Assembly (NCBI RefSeq): GCF_022605165.1
Contig: NC_063070.1
Span: forward strand, 1,364,001 to 1,428,000
Length of the DNA: 64,000 nucleotides
Source of the DNA: Purpureocillium takamizusanense
Taxonomy: Eukaryota > Ascomycota > Sordariomycetes > Hypocreales > Ophiocordycipitaceae
Reading direction: 5' to 3'
Position numbers and translations under genes: made by a program
In this document: positions 22,388 through 35,858 of the stretch, in pieces
Position numbering within the stretch: the stretch's first letter is position 1
Layout: the number at the start of each line of letters is the position of its first letter
Notes under the pieces: generated by a model
Seen by the model: the letters and a program-made list of their open reading frames with translations, nothing else
What the model was told of the DNA's origin: nothing
Databases searched by the model: none

Positions 22388-25026
22388 CTCGCCGTCTGCG
22401 CAAGTGGATGGGCGGCTTCGATGAGGTCTGCTGGCGTCGCGTTTCGCCTTGGCGGATGTCCCGGGCCTAGACGAGGTCCAAGGGGTTCAAACGTGCGAGA
22501 GTCGTCGCCCGTCCGATGGAAATGCAAAGACCGGCCCGTACCCCCGTCTTCGCACTGACAGGAGTGACGGCAGGGCACGGAGAGAGAGTAAACGAGATGT
22601 AGACTATAGGGAAACTTCAAGGATAGTCGGCAAATTGAAAGAAAGGAATGAGGGCGGGTGGATGGATGGGGGTGAAGGGGCGGGAGGAGTACGAGTTTGG
22701 GGAGCGCAAGGTGCAGTGGAAGGGAGCCCGTTTCGTTGGCTCACCTCACTCGCTGGCGCAGGATGGATGAGAATTGCTGCACGGGGATGACGAAGCGCCC
22801 CCCAGCACCCAGGTCGGCGGAGGTCGCACCAGCGGACGGCAGGCAGCCTCCACTAACTTAGTGAGGTAGCTGGACGTTGAAGCTGTATCCGCTGAAGCCG
22901 CCGTGGTGAGGTGGCCCAGGCAGTGCCGCTCCGGTGCGGTGGATGGACCCATAGGTAGTATGGCGCCAGGGCCCAGGGGAGCGCTCCAGGGCTGTGCGGG
23001 CAGAAGGAGCTGCCCGAAGCATCTGGGCACATGGAGGTGACCTACTGACGGATGCCTGTGCGGTGGTGGAGAGGCCAGGCCAGGGCAGCGCTAGCAGGCA
23101 CAAGCGCCGGAGACGAACGAACCCGCCGACTCCACTAAAAACCTGGAAGCCCGCCCACCTAGCAGCCGCCACTGGCAGCTGGAGGCCGATTCCATACCAC
23201 CTACAGGAACCGGGACGGCCAGAGGGGGGGCAGAAGCTCAAGCCATCCAGTTGCCACCCCGTCTGACTGGTCGGCGCTGGATCACAACCACGAGCTGTCC
23301 CGCAGGCCCGGCAGACGCTGCGTCGGGCCCCTTGCGGTTTAGCGACCGCGTCTTCCTGTGGGGACGACCGCCGATACGAGCCCTCAGGGCCTCCTTGCGG
23401 CGACGGCGAACAACGATGACGACGTCACCACACTCCCTGACGCAGCCCGTGGTGCAAAGGGGTTCAGCACGACACAGTCTTGACAGTGCACAGCGTCAAG
23501 AAACTTTGCAAGTATGGATCGTAGGCAAGGCGGTTGTTATGTCGTGCCAGCAGACGCTACACTGCACCGTACTTTACAATTGCAAGTACTGTCGTATCTT
23601 GATCGACGGCCCCAACATCCATCCATAGCACCACCGCACCACTCTCCGCAGAGGCGCCGAGTTGGCCGTGCGATGCGACAGACGCCAGGCCTCAGCATAT
23701 AGTATCCCCCCATCAGAGTCGCCAGGTCCAGCCAAACAAACGATGCAACTCGGCGGCCGCCAGGCTTTTCTGTCCTCCAGGCTCCTCCTGCTGATCGGCG
23801 ACGCTCGTGTCTGCGCGCGCTCACTTTATTAAGGTACCCCCGTCAGCCATCTGTCATGCGCCCCTTTTCCCCCGGGAGGCCCCCAGCTTGGCAGACGTCC
23901 CGTCAACAAGTCTGGTCTTCGCCTCGGGCGTCGTGGGAACGAAGCTACACTTGCGCTTTGCTTTGCAGCCGTGGCGCCAGCGCCAGCCGAGCCAGCCTGC
24001 GCGCGCATTCCTCCCAGCCCCGTGCCGCATCATGCGCGCATGGCTCCGTCCGTCTGGTCTGGTACGCATCCCGTTATGCTTTGCCTGGTATGTGGAGGAC
24101 TGGTCCCCTGATCGCCAGAAACATGATTTCTTTTAAGCCTCTGCCTCCCCCACCCCCTTCCACCCCCGTTTGTTGCTCCATGCCAAATACGTCGCTGGCC
24201 CATGCAATGCATGCTTCCTCCAGCTCGAGCAATGGGTGCGCCAGGTAGTTCTAACAGACTCGTCCCGTCAGCATGCTGATGCTAATACACCTTACTGCCG
24301 TGCCGCGGTGCGCCACACGTCGAAGGCTGAAGCCGGCAGGGTCCAAATGTTGACGCCAGCTCATTTTAAAGTTTTTGTGGCATGCGAGAGCCGGGCCACT
24401 GTAACAGACACGTGTGTCGCACTCGGGGAGAGCATCCTCATCAAAACGAAAGCCCTCGGTCACAAGACATGCATACGCGGGCGGCCTTGGATTTTCTTTT
24501 TCACCCTCCATGCAAGGAACCCGTGCCGTCCGCGCTGCAGGCACCGACCAAGCGCATGCCCGTCCGTCTGAAATCCCAGGTCGTGCATTACGTTTAAAAT
24601 AGCGTGATATTGCGATCTCAACCGGCTGACATCTGCGGAGAGGGAGCCCCTCCATTCCGTGGCTACATACATATACGTAGTGCCGCCGTATGTAGCCCCG
24701 GCTTTCCGTCCCTGTGGCCCAATTATCCGAGCTCTTTTCTTTTGAAGCTCTCGCCTCGCATCCCCGTCTAACTAAGTGTTTTGCGTCCCGCGCACGTGTG
24801 TGTGCCGCCCGTAAACCAGGGCGGCGTAGGAGAGTGAGTTGGAAAAAGAGAAGCAGAAAACGAGTGCAGAAGTGAAAAATGGGAGTGCAAGGGAAGGGAG
24901 CTTTCAAAACGAAAGAAGCAAACTGCGGCCGGGACGACTCATCTAGACGAACACGTACGTAGTCCGCCTCCATATGCCAGCCAAAAAGTGGTATCCAAAA
25001 GGACCGGAACCCCGCCACCACCGAGT
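22388..25026. other. long gene-free interval 3' of noxB
   Basis: About 2.6 kb separating the Mid2-like start from the noxB stop. A 257-codon minus-strand frame (25021-24251) follows the noxB stop but begins with GTG and has random-like composition, so it is not called. Nothing else was recognised. Confidence 0.5.
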
Positions 25027-26932
25027 CTAAAAGTTTTCCTTTCCCCAGACAAACGAGAACCTATTATTAACGCTCGGTTAGTACCTCTCCGATGTACCCG
25101 ACTGCGTACCACAAAAATCAGGCTTATAGTCTGCAAACTTACCCAGGCTCCGTGTACTTGTTGCAGTAGACATGCAGCGAGCTGCCCAGGCCTTTCGGCC
25201 CGCAGAAGAAGACGCCGGCCTCGCCCGGCGCGTGCAGCTTGCGGATGCCACGAAAGATCATGTCCCAGTTGGGCCGGCCAAAGTTGGTCGGGCTGCGCAG
25301 GCCCGTGATGGTGTCCTTGTCGGCGTTGGCGTCGTTGATCATGATGTTGGTGGCGTCGTCGGCCTTGATCTTGGCCGTCAGGTACGTGTGGATCTCGATG
25401 CGGTGCTCCAGGTCCTGCGCCTCGACGGCCAGCAGCAGCGAGCGGAACCACTCAAACGACCCAAAGTCGCGGCAGATCCAGAAGAAGTACACCTTGGACA
25501 GCCGCGTCCGCGTCTGCGGGTAGTTCATCCGGTACCAGATGCTCTTGAGGATCGACGCGAACGGCGTCACGCCGATGCCCGCGCCCACCAGGATCGACAC
25601 CTCATACTTGAAGACGTCCTCGGACGCCGACCCGAACGGCCCGTCGATGTAGACTCGCGGGAGCACGCGCCGGAGCGCCGGGTCGACCCCGTTGCCGCCG
25701 GCCGAGTCCACCGTCACCACCTTGCTCGCGTCGCCGCCGCCGCCGCCGCCCTTTTTGCCCCATTCGCAGCCCAGTGCCTGGGAAACGGCCATGGTGAAAT
25801 CGCCCTGGCACCGCATGTGGATCGAGATGTAGTCCTCCTCGGGCGCGCTCGTCAGCGTGAAAGGGTGGTACTGCCACAGCGAGACGGCCGGGCAGCAAAA
25901 GAAGATGTACTGGCCCGCGCGCGTCTTTGTGTGCTCCTTCTTGATCTGGATCTCGCACACCTGGCTCGGGTGCTGGATGACCTTGGAGATGTACGTCTTG
26001 TGGCGGCCGCGCAGCTCACGGGCCACGCGCTCGGCCAGGTACGCGAAGCCGCCGTACATCCAGTACTGCCAGAAGACGCCAATGGCCGAGGCGCCGATGC
26101 TCGAGCAAAAGGGCGCCACGTCGGGCTGGATCATGCAAAAGGCGCCGTGGATGGCCCAGAAGAAGAAGAAGAGGATGAACATATGGTGCGTGTACCAGAA
26201 ACGCTCGTAGTTTGCGCGGCGCGGCTTCTCGACCGACGTCAGCACCATGCCCATGAGCGCGATGAGCATGATGTAGCCCGTCCAGCCGGGCCCGCTGGCA
26301 AAGTTGGCGAGCAGCCAGCCGTAGAAGCCCAGCTTGTTCTTGGCCGCCACCTGCGCAAAGTTGTTCCAGTGGGCGATGGTGTGCACCCACGACCAGAAGA
26401 CGATGGACCACGCCGTCGTGATGTGGAACGTGATATTCTTGTCGAACTGGATGATGCCGTTGAGCGGCGTCTGCCGCAGCAGCGAGATGAGCGTCCGGCA
26501 CACGGGGAACAGGATGATGCCCACGTCGACGTGCAGCACCACCGCCGACGACCGTGCGATTACGTACGTGAACCCGAAGATGTCGCGCGCCGATTGCAAG
26601 CTGTCCTTCATGGCGTAGTGTACGCTCGCAAACGAGAAGATGAGCGCGTGCGCGACCACGAAGACGAAGACGAACCTGCAGGGGAAGATGACTTCGGGTC
26701 AGCACAAGGATTCACAGGGGGGCCGGCCTTCCTTGACCATCTGCTCGACGACGTACACTCTCCGGTACCCTTCGTTGATCATCCAGCGGTCAAACTTTTC
26801 CCTCGACGTCAGCTCCTGCTGTTTCTCCTGCGTCATCTCGCCAGAGAGAAGCATCCGCGTCAGGGGCGTCCATCTTGACCGTTCCGTGGGCTTGTCGTAG
26901 CTCCCATAACTAGATCGCATCTCGTAGCTCAT
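25027..26932 (-). CDS. noxB: NADPH oxidase NoxB/Nox2
   Basis: Exons (minus) 26932-26757, 26675-25143 and 25060-25027 give 580 aa; introns are 81 and 82 nt. The enzyme moves electrons from NADPH via FAD and two hemes to oxygen, making superoxide at a membrane. The N-terminal extension with TPLTRMLLSGEMTQEK and EKFDRWMINEGYRR is typical of NoxB rather than NoxA. Heme-ligand histidines sit in HITTAWSIVFWSWVHTIAHW and the FWYTHHMFI/IHGAFC helices. Others are the FAD motif HPFTLTSAPEED, the NADPH motif VGAGIGVTPFASILKS, and FFCGPKGLGSSLH near the end. The 34-nt last exon supplies the conserved C-terminus FSFVWGKENF. A Gly-run (KKGGGGGGD) sits in the usual variable loop. Fungal NoxB acts with NoxR/Rac in ascospore germination and infection-structure development. 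A start at 26932 gives the family-typical N-terminus. Confidence 0.95.
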
Positions 26933-29715
26933 CTTGGCTGCTGTCTGCGAGGTCGCCTCGACTTGGACTGCGTTTCGTAGTGATTGGCGTCGGTTTGCCT
27001 GTCCCGCGGGCCCGTCGCAGCCCGTTCGCACCTTTGGCAGCCAAGCTGTGGCCAAGTCTCTCCCCCTACTGTCGTTTGTACTGTTGGCGCCGACGTCGTC
27101 GTCTTGGTCGTCGATGCCGCCGTTCGTAGGCCCCGCTCAGTCTCCAGCCCTCGTGGGATCTTGCCTATGAATGAATACGCTCGGATAATAACTAGTTGTC
27201 GGACGACCCTTTTCGATTCAGAGCCAGTCTGAAATCCGCAATGTGGCCTTGGCCAGCGGTGAGGTGAAGTGAAGACACACGAGTATGGCTCAGCACACGC
27301 AGCGAACGAGTGGACGGTCTGTGAAGCCGGACATGGTCGAGGATGGTTAGTTCGTGTACGCCTTGCAAGGTAGGCAGTAGATGGTAGGAGGAAAGGAAGG
27401 TGCGCGGGCGGTGGCCAAACAGCGAGGAAAGATGGCCGGGCAGATCAGGATGCAGGCAGACTCGTCGAGGTTTATGCGCCATGAACGCCCAGGGCACAAC
27501 TTGAAACGGCTCGCGGCATGGCGCCAGGGAGATCATACATACCACGAAAATCAATGGGCTGATGTAGAGTCGGGTAATTACTTATTAAGCCTGGCTCTGC
27601 GTCATGCGCGGCACGAGGAGAGACACGCTGGGGGCGAGGCGGTTTGGAGAGTGCAGAGAAAGCGAGGGGAGGGGATGAAGAGGGTTGCGATGCGAGGGGA
27701 GTATGTATGCCACCGACGGACGACGGGATGGGTTAGGTTTGCAGGGCCAGCCTGGGCATACAAGTAACTGACCAGAGACCACGACGGTTCCTGATGGATA
27801 CGTGTGTATTGTCAAAGCGGATACCAGCCAGGGGACCAGCCGTGGTTATCTACCATACTTTACCTAGGCTATCCTTGAGTGCGAAGCCTACCGCAAGCGT
27901 GAAGCCGTGCGCGCGAGGCCGTGCCGCCCCAGTCCTCGGCGACGCAGCCGACAAGCATCTGCACCTGCGCCAGCTTGTGCTTGGCGACCCGACCCGCCCC
28001 CCATGGCCTACAGTCGCACAGCGCGCAGCGGCGGCAGCCTCCCACCCGACGGACAGTGAAGAGCGCCGAGTGGACGACCAAAGGCGGGCAGGGGTGGGGG
28101 CCAGGCCGGCCGTCGACCTGCGACGCTGGGGCCCTTGGAGACGGGACTGCTCAGGACTCGAGCCCACCATCATGTTCCATCTCTCGCGATACCTGTCGAA
28201 CGCGCAAGCAATCTATCGCGAAGAGTCATGCCGCGTTTCCCGGGCCCATGAGGCAGTCCCATATATTGTATTCCTCTGCATCATACCCGTGGCGACGAGC
28301 CAGCGCGTAGGCCTCCAAAGCAGAACGGGTCGTTCTCTCGCTCTCGTCAACTCGGTTTCACCTCAGCTGCTGCTCAGCCCCTGACTACCACCTTAGGTTG
28401 ACAGCGTTGCGAGCGGGGGGGACCCCTCGACCCATTAGGCCTGGCACCGAGGGGCTCCTCAAAAAGCCTGCATGAGGTGGGAAGGTGGAGGAACCTGCAG
28501 CAGCGACGAGTCCTCGCACCACCACAACCACCACCACCACCACCACCACCACCACCGCTACCAGTGCCGCTGCCGCTGCCGCCGCCGCCGCCGCCGCAGC
28601 CCCACCGTGTCGGACGCGCCTCCGTGAAACGCCCTGCGACGGTCACCGTCGCGCCACGCCACCCAACCCGACCATTAGCCTCCCGCAGCCCACACGCAAC
28701 CGTGGCCGCTCCGTCTCGGACACAAAACATCCAACGCTGCAAGCTCGAGCACGTACGCGACAGCTCGTGACGGGCAGCCCTTGGCATCCATCCTCGAACA
28801 GTCCCCAACTGTCCAATCAACGGTGCATATGTATGTACCTGCCTCGTCGCCTGGTCCCCCCGTCGCCCTCACGCCAGCCATACCTCACCAGCCATGCCTC
28901 ACCGGCCATGCATCCCCTAAGCCATGATCCCTCCCTTGCACATGTGCTCGTCGTCCCGGCCCACAGATATAACGGCACGACGGCATGCTTTGGGTGCCGT
29001 CGAAACCCGGCCGGCCCGGTCTGCCGCCGCGCGACCGACGGGCAAACGTTGCTAGTCGCCTCGACGTGTGCAGGCGGGATGCCTACTGTAGATCTCCTAA
29101 CACCAGACGAAGAAACGTTGGCTGCCCACCACTTATCCCGTGAGGCTCATGCTGGCGGCGCCCTAGGCACACACGCCAGTTGGTATCGCAACCAGCGGCC
29201 CAATATACTGTCCCACACGTCCGCTCTGCCCAGCCTTACAATCTCATCGTCTGTCGCCACGTCGCAACCCGTGGAGCCGATGCCAGAACAGTCACGAAAG
29301 TGCGAGTAGCCCAGTTTCTGGGCCGCAACGTAAAGAGAGCGAGATGCAGTGTATACGCTGCCTGTTTCTGCATGCCAAAAACACACTCGTCAATGCAAAC
29401 CAATAGCCCAGCCGCATGATATCCCTTTAAAACTGATGTGTTTGTCTAGCCTCGCCCCTCCCCCTCCGCTGAACTGCATCCCTCGTTCTCAATCTTCCCG
29501 GATATCCCTGACCGATGTCCCCCAGTACCAAGAGCCGGCCGCCAGCCGCCATCGCGAGCGGACCGGGAGGCCGTTGGTATCCATCACAGCCACTCGCCCA
29601 AGGCGTCCACACCGCATCGCGCATCCTGCAAAAGAAAGAGGGACGAGAAACACACCCAGTGCGCCCCTTCACTCCGCCGCAAACATCGCAGTCGTCATCG
29701 TAACCCGCCCTCGAC
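26933..29715. other. long gene-free interval upstream of noxB
   Basis: About 2.8 kb holding the noxB promoter and the Ubc4 3' end. A CAC/GCC trinucleotide repeat lies at about 28505-28605; the open frames across it are products of the repeat. No convincing gene was seen. Confidence 0.5.
28505..28605. repeat. CAC and GCC trinucleotide microsatellite
   Basis: Consecutive CAC/ACC units run into GCC/GCT units, creating artificial poly-Thr/Ala or poly-Pro frames. Confidence 0.8.
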
Positions 29716-30708
<993 letters not shown>

Positions 30709-32213
30709 GTCTGTGATATGTGTGTAGAGGTGCGAAAGATGACCGCTTCGTTGATGGACTGCAGGCGGGAAAGCGGCGTTAGCGGTGGCGGCGACGGCGG
30801 GCGGGCGGGCGGCCGTGAGAGGGAAAACACGGGAGATGACGCACCTCAACGAGGAGGGGAGATGGACTTCTTCGGGGTGAGGGGAAGAAGACGCAGATGG
30901 GGAGGGCCGTTCGAAAACTCGACGCTCGTAAGGCTCTAGGTCGGTCGCAGGAGGACAAAACGTTGATCGCAGTCGTGGATGGTCGTGACGGGGTATGTGG
31001 CGGCGTCGAAGTTGTTCAGGAAGAAAGAAGAGCCAAGTCACGGCGGCGCCTGGCGAAATGACCTGGTGGCTCGCGGGCTGGCAGGCGGGACAATTGGCGG
31101 TGGCCACCCGGCCCCAGCCAGTGGCTGCTGACTGTTCCAGGACCCCCGTTGTGCGCCCATGCCAGTTGGCTGGGGGCGGTCCCATCCATGATCCAGCCCA
31201 GCCCACCACCCATTATAGTGACGGGCAGGCTCAGCCCGCCCAGCCAGCCAGCCAGCCAGCCCGTCCGCCCAGGCAGGGCAGCCTCAGTCAGGATTTTCCC
31301 ATGCCGTCCGAGCCTACAAAGGTCTGAGGCGCCACTCAATGCCGTGTGGTCGGTGCAAATTGGCACCGCCACCTGCAACGCCGCATGGTCAGCGCGACTG
31401 CCCCGGTTGAAGCGACAGGGCCGCCACGGGCCAGTTGACTCATGCACTAACACGGACCCGCACGTCTAGCCACACTGAGATGCTAAGAGTTTTCTCGCAC
31501 GGCGGTACTCCCGGCGTAGCCACCTTTTCTGCCCGCCCTTGTCGTTCTGTTGCCACAGCCTTCTTTGGCGTTCGATGCGACCGGTTGGGCTGGACCCGGC
31601 CTGGCCCTTGCCGTCGCGGCCACCCCGGGTGTTTGCAAGGGCGTCGGTCCCTTTGTTGTTGTGGTGGACAGTCGATGCATCGGACAACAGTCAGCATTAT
31701 CAACCAGGACCAGCCGCGACTGCGATGACACAAGCACGGAGCTGTCGTGACTGGTCGTGTGCTACCTTAGTACTTACCTTAGGCAGGTAAGGTACCCAGT
31801 AGGTAGGACAAGGCCAGGCTGGTCGCACAGGATCCGATAGGTACCGCATTCTCGATGCCCGGCGGGTGATGCGCCGTCAAACAGGTCAGACCTTCTTTCT
31901 GTCCAAGCGTGATCCACCTTGGCTACGCCGGCGCCGCTCCTGGGGCCGTCCATGACGTTTTGCCCGCGGCCACGGACGCAACCGCACGCTGGCACTTCCG
32001 GCCAGGTCCTGGGCTGCAGACAGTGATGCAAGCTTGTTGTCTCTGTCACACCAAGAACTGCGTACATGTGCCACGTTTTATTTTTTTTTATTTTTGGGGT
32101 TGCAGATCTACATGCAGTTCCGGAACGTCCCTTCTTCTCTATTGACCGTCCTAGCCGCATCACCCATCGGCCATGCCGAGGCTCGGCGTCTTGCATCGTG
32201 GTCCACCGTTTAC
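30709..32213. other. intergenic region, ubc4 promoter
   Basis: About 1.5 kb between the E2 start and the glutaryl-CoA dehydrogenase stop. It contains a CAGC tetranucleotide repeat at about 31240-31262. No coding region was supported. Confidence 0.5.
31240..31262. repeat. CAGC tetranucleotide repeat
   Basis: Five to six cagc units in the region upstream of ubc4. Confidence 0.75.
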
Positions 32214-33627
32214 CTAAACAAACGCCTGGATACCCGTAATGGCGCGCCCCAAAATCAGACCTGTGCATCGATGTCAGTCATTGCCGTGCAAGGGGCTAGT
32301 TCATCGGCACAACGTACTGTGAATGTCGCTCTGGCCCTCGTACGTCTGCGTCACAAACAAGTTCGCCACGTGGCGGCCGATGGCATACTCGTCGCTCACC
32401 GCGTTGCCGCCAAAGATCTCCTGCAGCACGCGCGCGTTGCGGAGGGCCGTGTCGCAGTTCTGCCGCTTGACCATGCTGATCATCTCAGGCGTCGCCTTGC
32501 CCTCATCCTTGAGGCGGCCCACCTGGATGGACGCCAGCACGCCGTATGAGGCGTCCGTCGCCGCGTCGGCCAGCTTCTTCTGGATCAGTTGGTACTTGGC
32601 CAGCGGGTTGCCCTTGAATTGCTTGCGTTCCAGCGCGTACGTCCGCGCGCGCGCAATGGAGTCCTCTAGCGCGCCCATGACGCCCATTGAGATGCCGTAG
32701 CGGGCGCTGTTGAGGCAGCTGAAGGGGCCCTTGAGGCCCTCGACCTCGGGGAACATGTTGGCCTCGGGCACAGGGCATTCGTCGAGTTGGATCATACCCG
32801 TGATGGATGCTCGCAGCCCGTTCTTGTCCTTGATGGCCGGCGTCTCCAGCGTGCCTGGCGGGCAGTCCTTTCGCTCGACCAGGAAGCCGCGGATCTTGCC
32901 CGTTTCCTGCAGCTTGGCCCAGACGAGCAGGACGTCGGCGATGGGGCTGTTCGTGATCCAAGTCTTGGCGCCGCTCAGCGAGTAGTAGCCCTTCTTGGTC
33001 GGGTGCGGCTTCGCGACGCTCTCCATGCTGCCCGGGTCGCTGCCATGGTTGGGCTCCGTCAGGCCAAACGCACCGAGGAGCTTGCCCTTGGCCATCTCCG
33101 GCAGCAACCTTTGCTTCTGCTCCTCCGTTCCGAACTCGTAGATGCCGCCCATGACCAGCGAGGACTGCACCGACATGCCGGACCGGTAGCCAGAATCCAC
33201 ACGCTCCACGGCGCGGGTGATGAGGGCGCCGGCGACCGATGACACGCCCGCGCAGCCGTAGCCCTCGATGTTGGCGCCGAGCAGCCCGAGCTCACCCATC
33301 TCCTCGAGAATCTTGGGATCGTAGTGCTCGTCGCGGTACGCCTCTAGACAGCAGCCGAGGTTAGCTCTGATTTGCGACAGACGCACGGGTCTGGCAGTGG
33401 CGATAGCGCTTACGCAGAACGCGGGGCTGCAGCCGCTCCTGACAATACCTCTCTGCCGTCTCCTGGATCGCAAGCTCCTCCTCGGTCAAGAGGTTTCGCG
33501 ATGCAAGGGGGTCCTGCCAGTCAAAGGCAGCTTTGTTGCCAGCCGACGCGAAGCTCCGGTGGGCCATTGGCCGCATCGGCGCCTTTGCGCCGGCTCTGGA
33601 GACGTTCCGCGCGACGTATCTGAACAT
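32214..33627 (-). CDS. glutaryl-CoA dehydrogenase, mitochondrial
   Basis: Exons (minus) 33627-33414, 33343-32318 and 32260-32214 give 428 aa; introns are 70 and 57 nt. This FAD acyl-CoA dehydrogenase oxidises and decarboxylates glutaryl-CoA to crotonyl-CoA in lysine/tryptophan breakdown. The N-terminus is a mitochondrial presequence rich in Arg, Ala and Ser (FRYVARNVSRAGAKAP). Landmarks are FDWQDPLASRNLLTEEE, GLLGANIEGYGCAG, FGLTEPNHGSDPGSM (FAD/substrate loop), KTWITNSPIADVLLVWAK, QIFGGN-type loop LQEIFGGNAVSDEY, and catalytic Glu407 in QTYEGQSDIH. The last small exon restores the family end SLILGRAITGIQAFV. Without it the open frame would end wrongly at STLCR. No key residue is missing. Confidence 0.94.
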
Positions 33628-35173
33628 TCTGACAGAGCTCCCGCGTTGGCGGATCAATCTCAGGACGGCCGTGGGTGGAGGGGGAAATATTTAAGAAACC
33701 AAGTTCCTATTAGCCAGGAGTCGGGAGAGAAGTAGGCCGCTTTGACCGTCGGCTCGGCTATGGAGCTACTTAGGTCGTATGCGATATCGCTACAGACCCC
33801 GGCTCTCCCCCGCGTCAGGAACGGCCCCGAGCCACCGACGGAACCCGCGGGGAGTGCCTGCACCCCACTGTAGCGACGGACTATCTGCCAGCGCTCCAAT
33901 CCAAGCACCGACACAGCGCCCCCAACCCATGCCAGGCGGGCCTGGGTGCATGACTTCGGCAGTCCCAACACCGGGCTGTCTCTCCGTTTTGCAGCCTAAA
34001 GGGGCTAGCTGGGCCCCCGGGTGTAAGTCGCGCGTATACAGATCACGACGACGCGAACGGACTCAAAAGGGAGAAGGCAGGCAGCCCTGGCGGACCACGT
34101 CTGATGTACACGATGCATCTATTGTATGAAGCACTACCGAAATAAACAGCCCTGTGGGGGAAAGGTATACTCGTATACTGTACAAGGGATTAGGTCAGGC
34201 GGCGTCATCACTCTCTTTGGTGTCCGCGTCTGTCCGTCTTGCCATGCGACTTAGTCTATCAAGCTCCTCCGTCGCCAGTATCATCGCCGCCATTGCCAGC
34301 ATTGGGCTTGCACCTCCGCCCCCTAATGGGCTGTGCCCAAATGAGCTGGTCACGTCCGAGGATCCGCCAATGTCCTGCGAGTCCCGCGCCCGCCGTCGCC
34401 GCTCCCGTGGATCTCGAGACCCCGTCGTCGACGCGCCGGACGAGTCCTTGGCGGCTTGGGGAGAGTCCCATGGTCGGTGAAAGCGGAACCGCGGGCCCCA
34501 GCGATGGGGTGGTTTTGTCGGCGCGTCGGGCTGGGATTGAGAGCGACGACGGCCGTTGTTGAGGGGCGAATTGCCAGGACCACAACTTGCCTCCTTCAGA
34601 CACGCAATCATCAGCCAACGAACTGTACCCTCGGCGTCATGATTATAGGGCCTCTACCCATTCGCGCATTTGACGGCTCAGTTCCGGGCACGAGATCATG
34701 CAGCGGCTAACGCGGTCCGGTGCTCTCTGGCCGGACTTGCGACCAGCAGCTCCTAGAGAGCGATGAATTCTGTGTCTGGATCCGCTACCTCCAGGACGCA
34801 ACGGCGGGTGTGAAGCTATTCTGGGTTCGCGAACTGGATCGATCGGATCGCCGGGAGGAACTGATGGCACCTGACCGCTGAGTGTTGACGCAAGCAGGTC
34901 GCACGAAGAGGAACTAATGGCAGCCATGGTGAGAGAAAGCAGTAGCCGCGCCAGGCCTCACATGCCGGCGCGAGAATGCTGAGCAGGATATGGCTGGAGG
35001 TTGTGTGCGGAGTGTGCATGCTGATCAGGTTGGCTGTCTTCTATCACTGATAGCGCAGCTTTCTCGAGTAAACGCCACTCATTCGATGTGACGCAGCGGC
35101 AGCTACAACACCGGGCTGCTGCTTCCTCGTCGGTTGCCACTGCGCCATGAGAGTGGCAAGTGCATGGCACTTT
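33628..35173. other. intergenic region with one weak candidate
   Basis: Upstream of glutaryl-CoA dehydrogenase and 3' of the release-factor gene. Only the 34195-34611 frame (separate entry) shows protein-like character. Confidence 0.45.
34195..34611 (-). CDS. candidate small hypothetical protein, 138 aa
   Basis: Single ATG-initiated frame. The first two thirds are polar and basic (PPHRWGPRFRFHRPW, RDPRERRRRARDSQD). The end forms a credible amphipathic helix (SPMLAMAAMILATEELDRLSRMARR) and a charged tail. I recognise no family. An upstream exon around 34643-34927 could be joined instead, but no strong splice pair stands out. Overlapping frames on the same DNA are also open, so this may be chance. 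Confidence 0.25.
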   Translation of the reverse strand: MIACLKEASCGPGNSPLNNGRRRSQSQPDAPTKPPHRWGPRFRFHRPWDSPQAAKDSSGASTTGSRDPRERRRRARDSQDIGGSSDVTSSFGHSPLGGGGASPMLAMAAMILATEELDRLSRMARRTDADTKESDDAA

Positions 35174-35858
35174 TCACTCGGGCGGTCCTCTTCGAGACTG
35201 CTTTTTAGCGCTCACCTTCTTCTTGTGATTTATACGCTCTTCGTGGAAGCGCTTCTCGCTGTGCATTGTCAGTCACAGTCCAGCGGCCCCATAAACAACG
35301 ACCCTTACATTTCCTTGTGCTTGGACTTCTTCTCGGCGCTCGTCTCGGCGGGCGTTGTCTCACGGTACATGCGCGTCACCTCGTCCATGAGTTTGCGCCT
35401 GTTTTCGTCCGTGTTTGCGGTCCGCGACCGATGAGTCTGCGCTTGGAACGTGAGGGCATCGTTGTTGGCAGTGTAGTACTTGGATGCCCGGACGCTGCCA
35501 TGTAAAAACGAAGGCATCACCGAGAGCAGTTCTCGGACTGGATAGACGGAGATTGCCTTGCTTTCGGTTCTGCATGCGAGGTAAGCCTCTGCCGACGCCC
35601 ATCCCTCTTGTTTGGCGTATGCGCCTACTTGTTCACATGCTGACCACCAGGTCCACTGGATCTGGCATATGTCGTGTTGCCTTTGGGGAGTTGAGAGGCG
35701 TCAAAGCTTCGATACCATGAGCGCGCCTCTGCTACAGCATCCTGGTCGAGGTGAGAATCAAAAGCTGAGTATCGCTTGTGCCTGGCAAAGACAGCCGGAA
35801 ATGTTTCAATCGCCCAGCTTATCACATGTGCCCTCGGCGATAGACGTGAGATCATCAT
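35174..35858 (-). CDS. mitochondrial ICT1/Pth4-like release factor
   Basis: Exons (minus) 35858-35629, 35569-35309 and 35258-35174 give 191 aa; introns are 59 and 50 nt. It belongs to the class I release-factor-like family with a codon-independent peptidyl-tRNA hydrolase domain. The motif SSGPGGQHVNKT carries the catalytic GGQ at 71-73. It is followed by SKAISVYPVRELLS, ASKYYTANNDALTFQAQTHRS, and a basic tail (INHKKKVSAKKQSRRG) expected to enter the ribosome mRNA channel. The N-terminus (ISRLSPRAHVISWAIETF) can serve as a mitochondrial presequence. The third exon is needed for the basic tail: reading through would stop at a TAA straddling the donor. Role inferred: rescue of stalled mitochondrial ribosomes. 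Confidence 0.9.

Noticed and set aside
24251..25021. 257-codon minus-strand frame directly after the noxB stop
   Set aside because: It begins with GTG, has random-like composition rich in Arg, Ser and Cys, and lies where the noxB 3'UTR is expected. No domain or splice context supports it.
25172..26878. 568-codon frame antisense to noxB
   Set aside because: Mirror-frame artefact of GC-rich third positions; the opposite strand encodes an unmistakable NADPH oxidase.
28485..29309. 274-codon plus-strand frame with poly-Thr and poly-Ala
   Set aside because: Its length comes from a trinucleotide microsatellite; the remainder lacks any protein signature.
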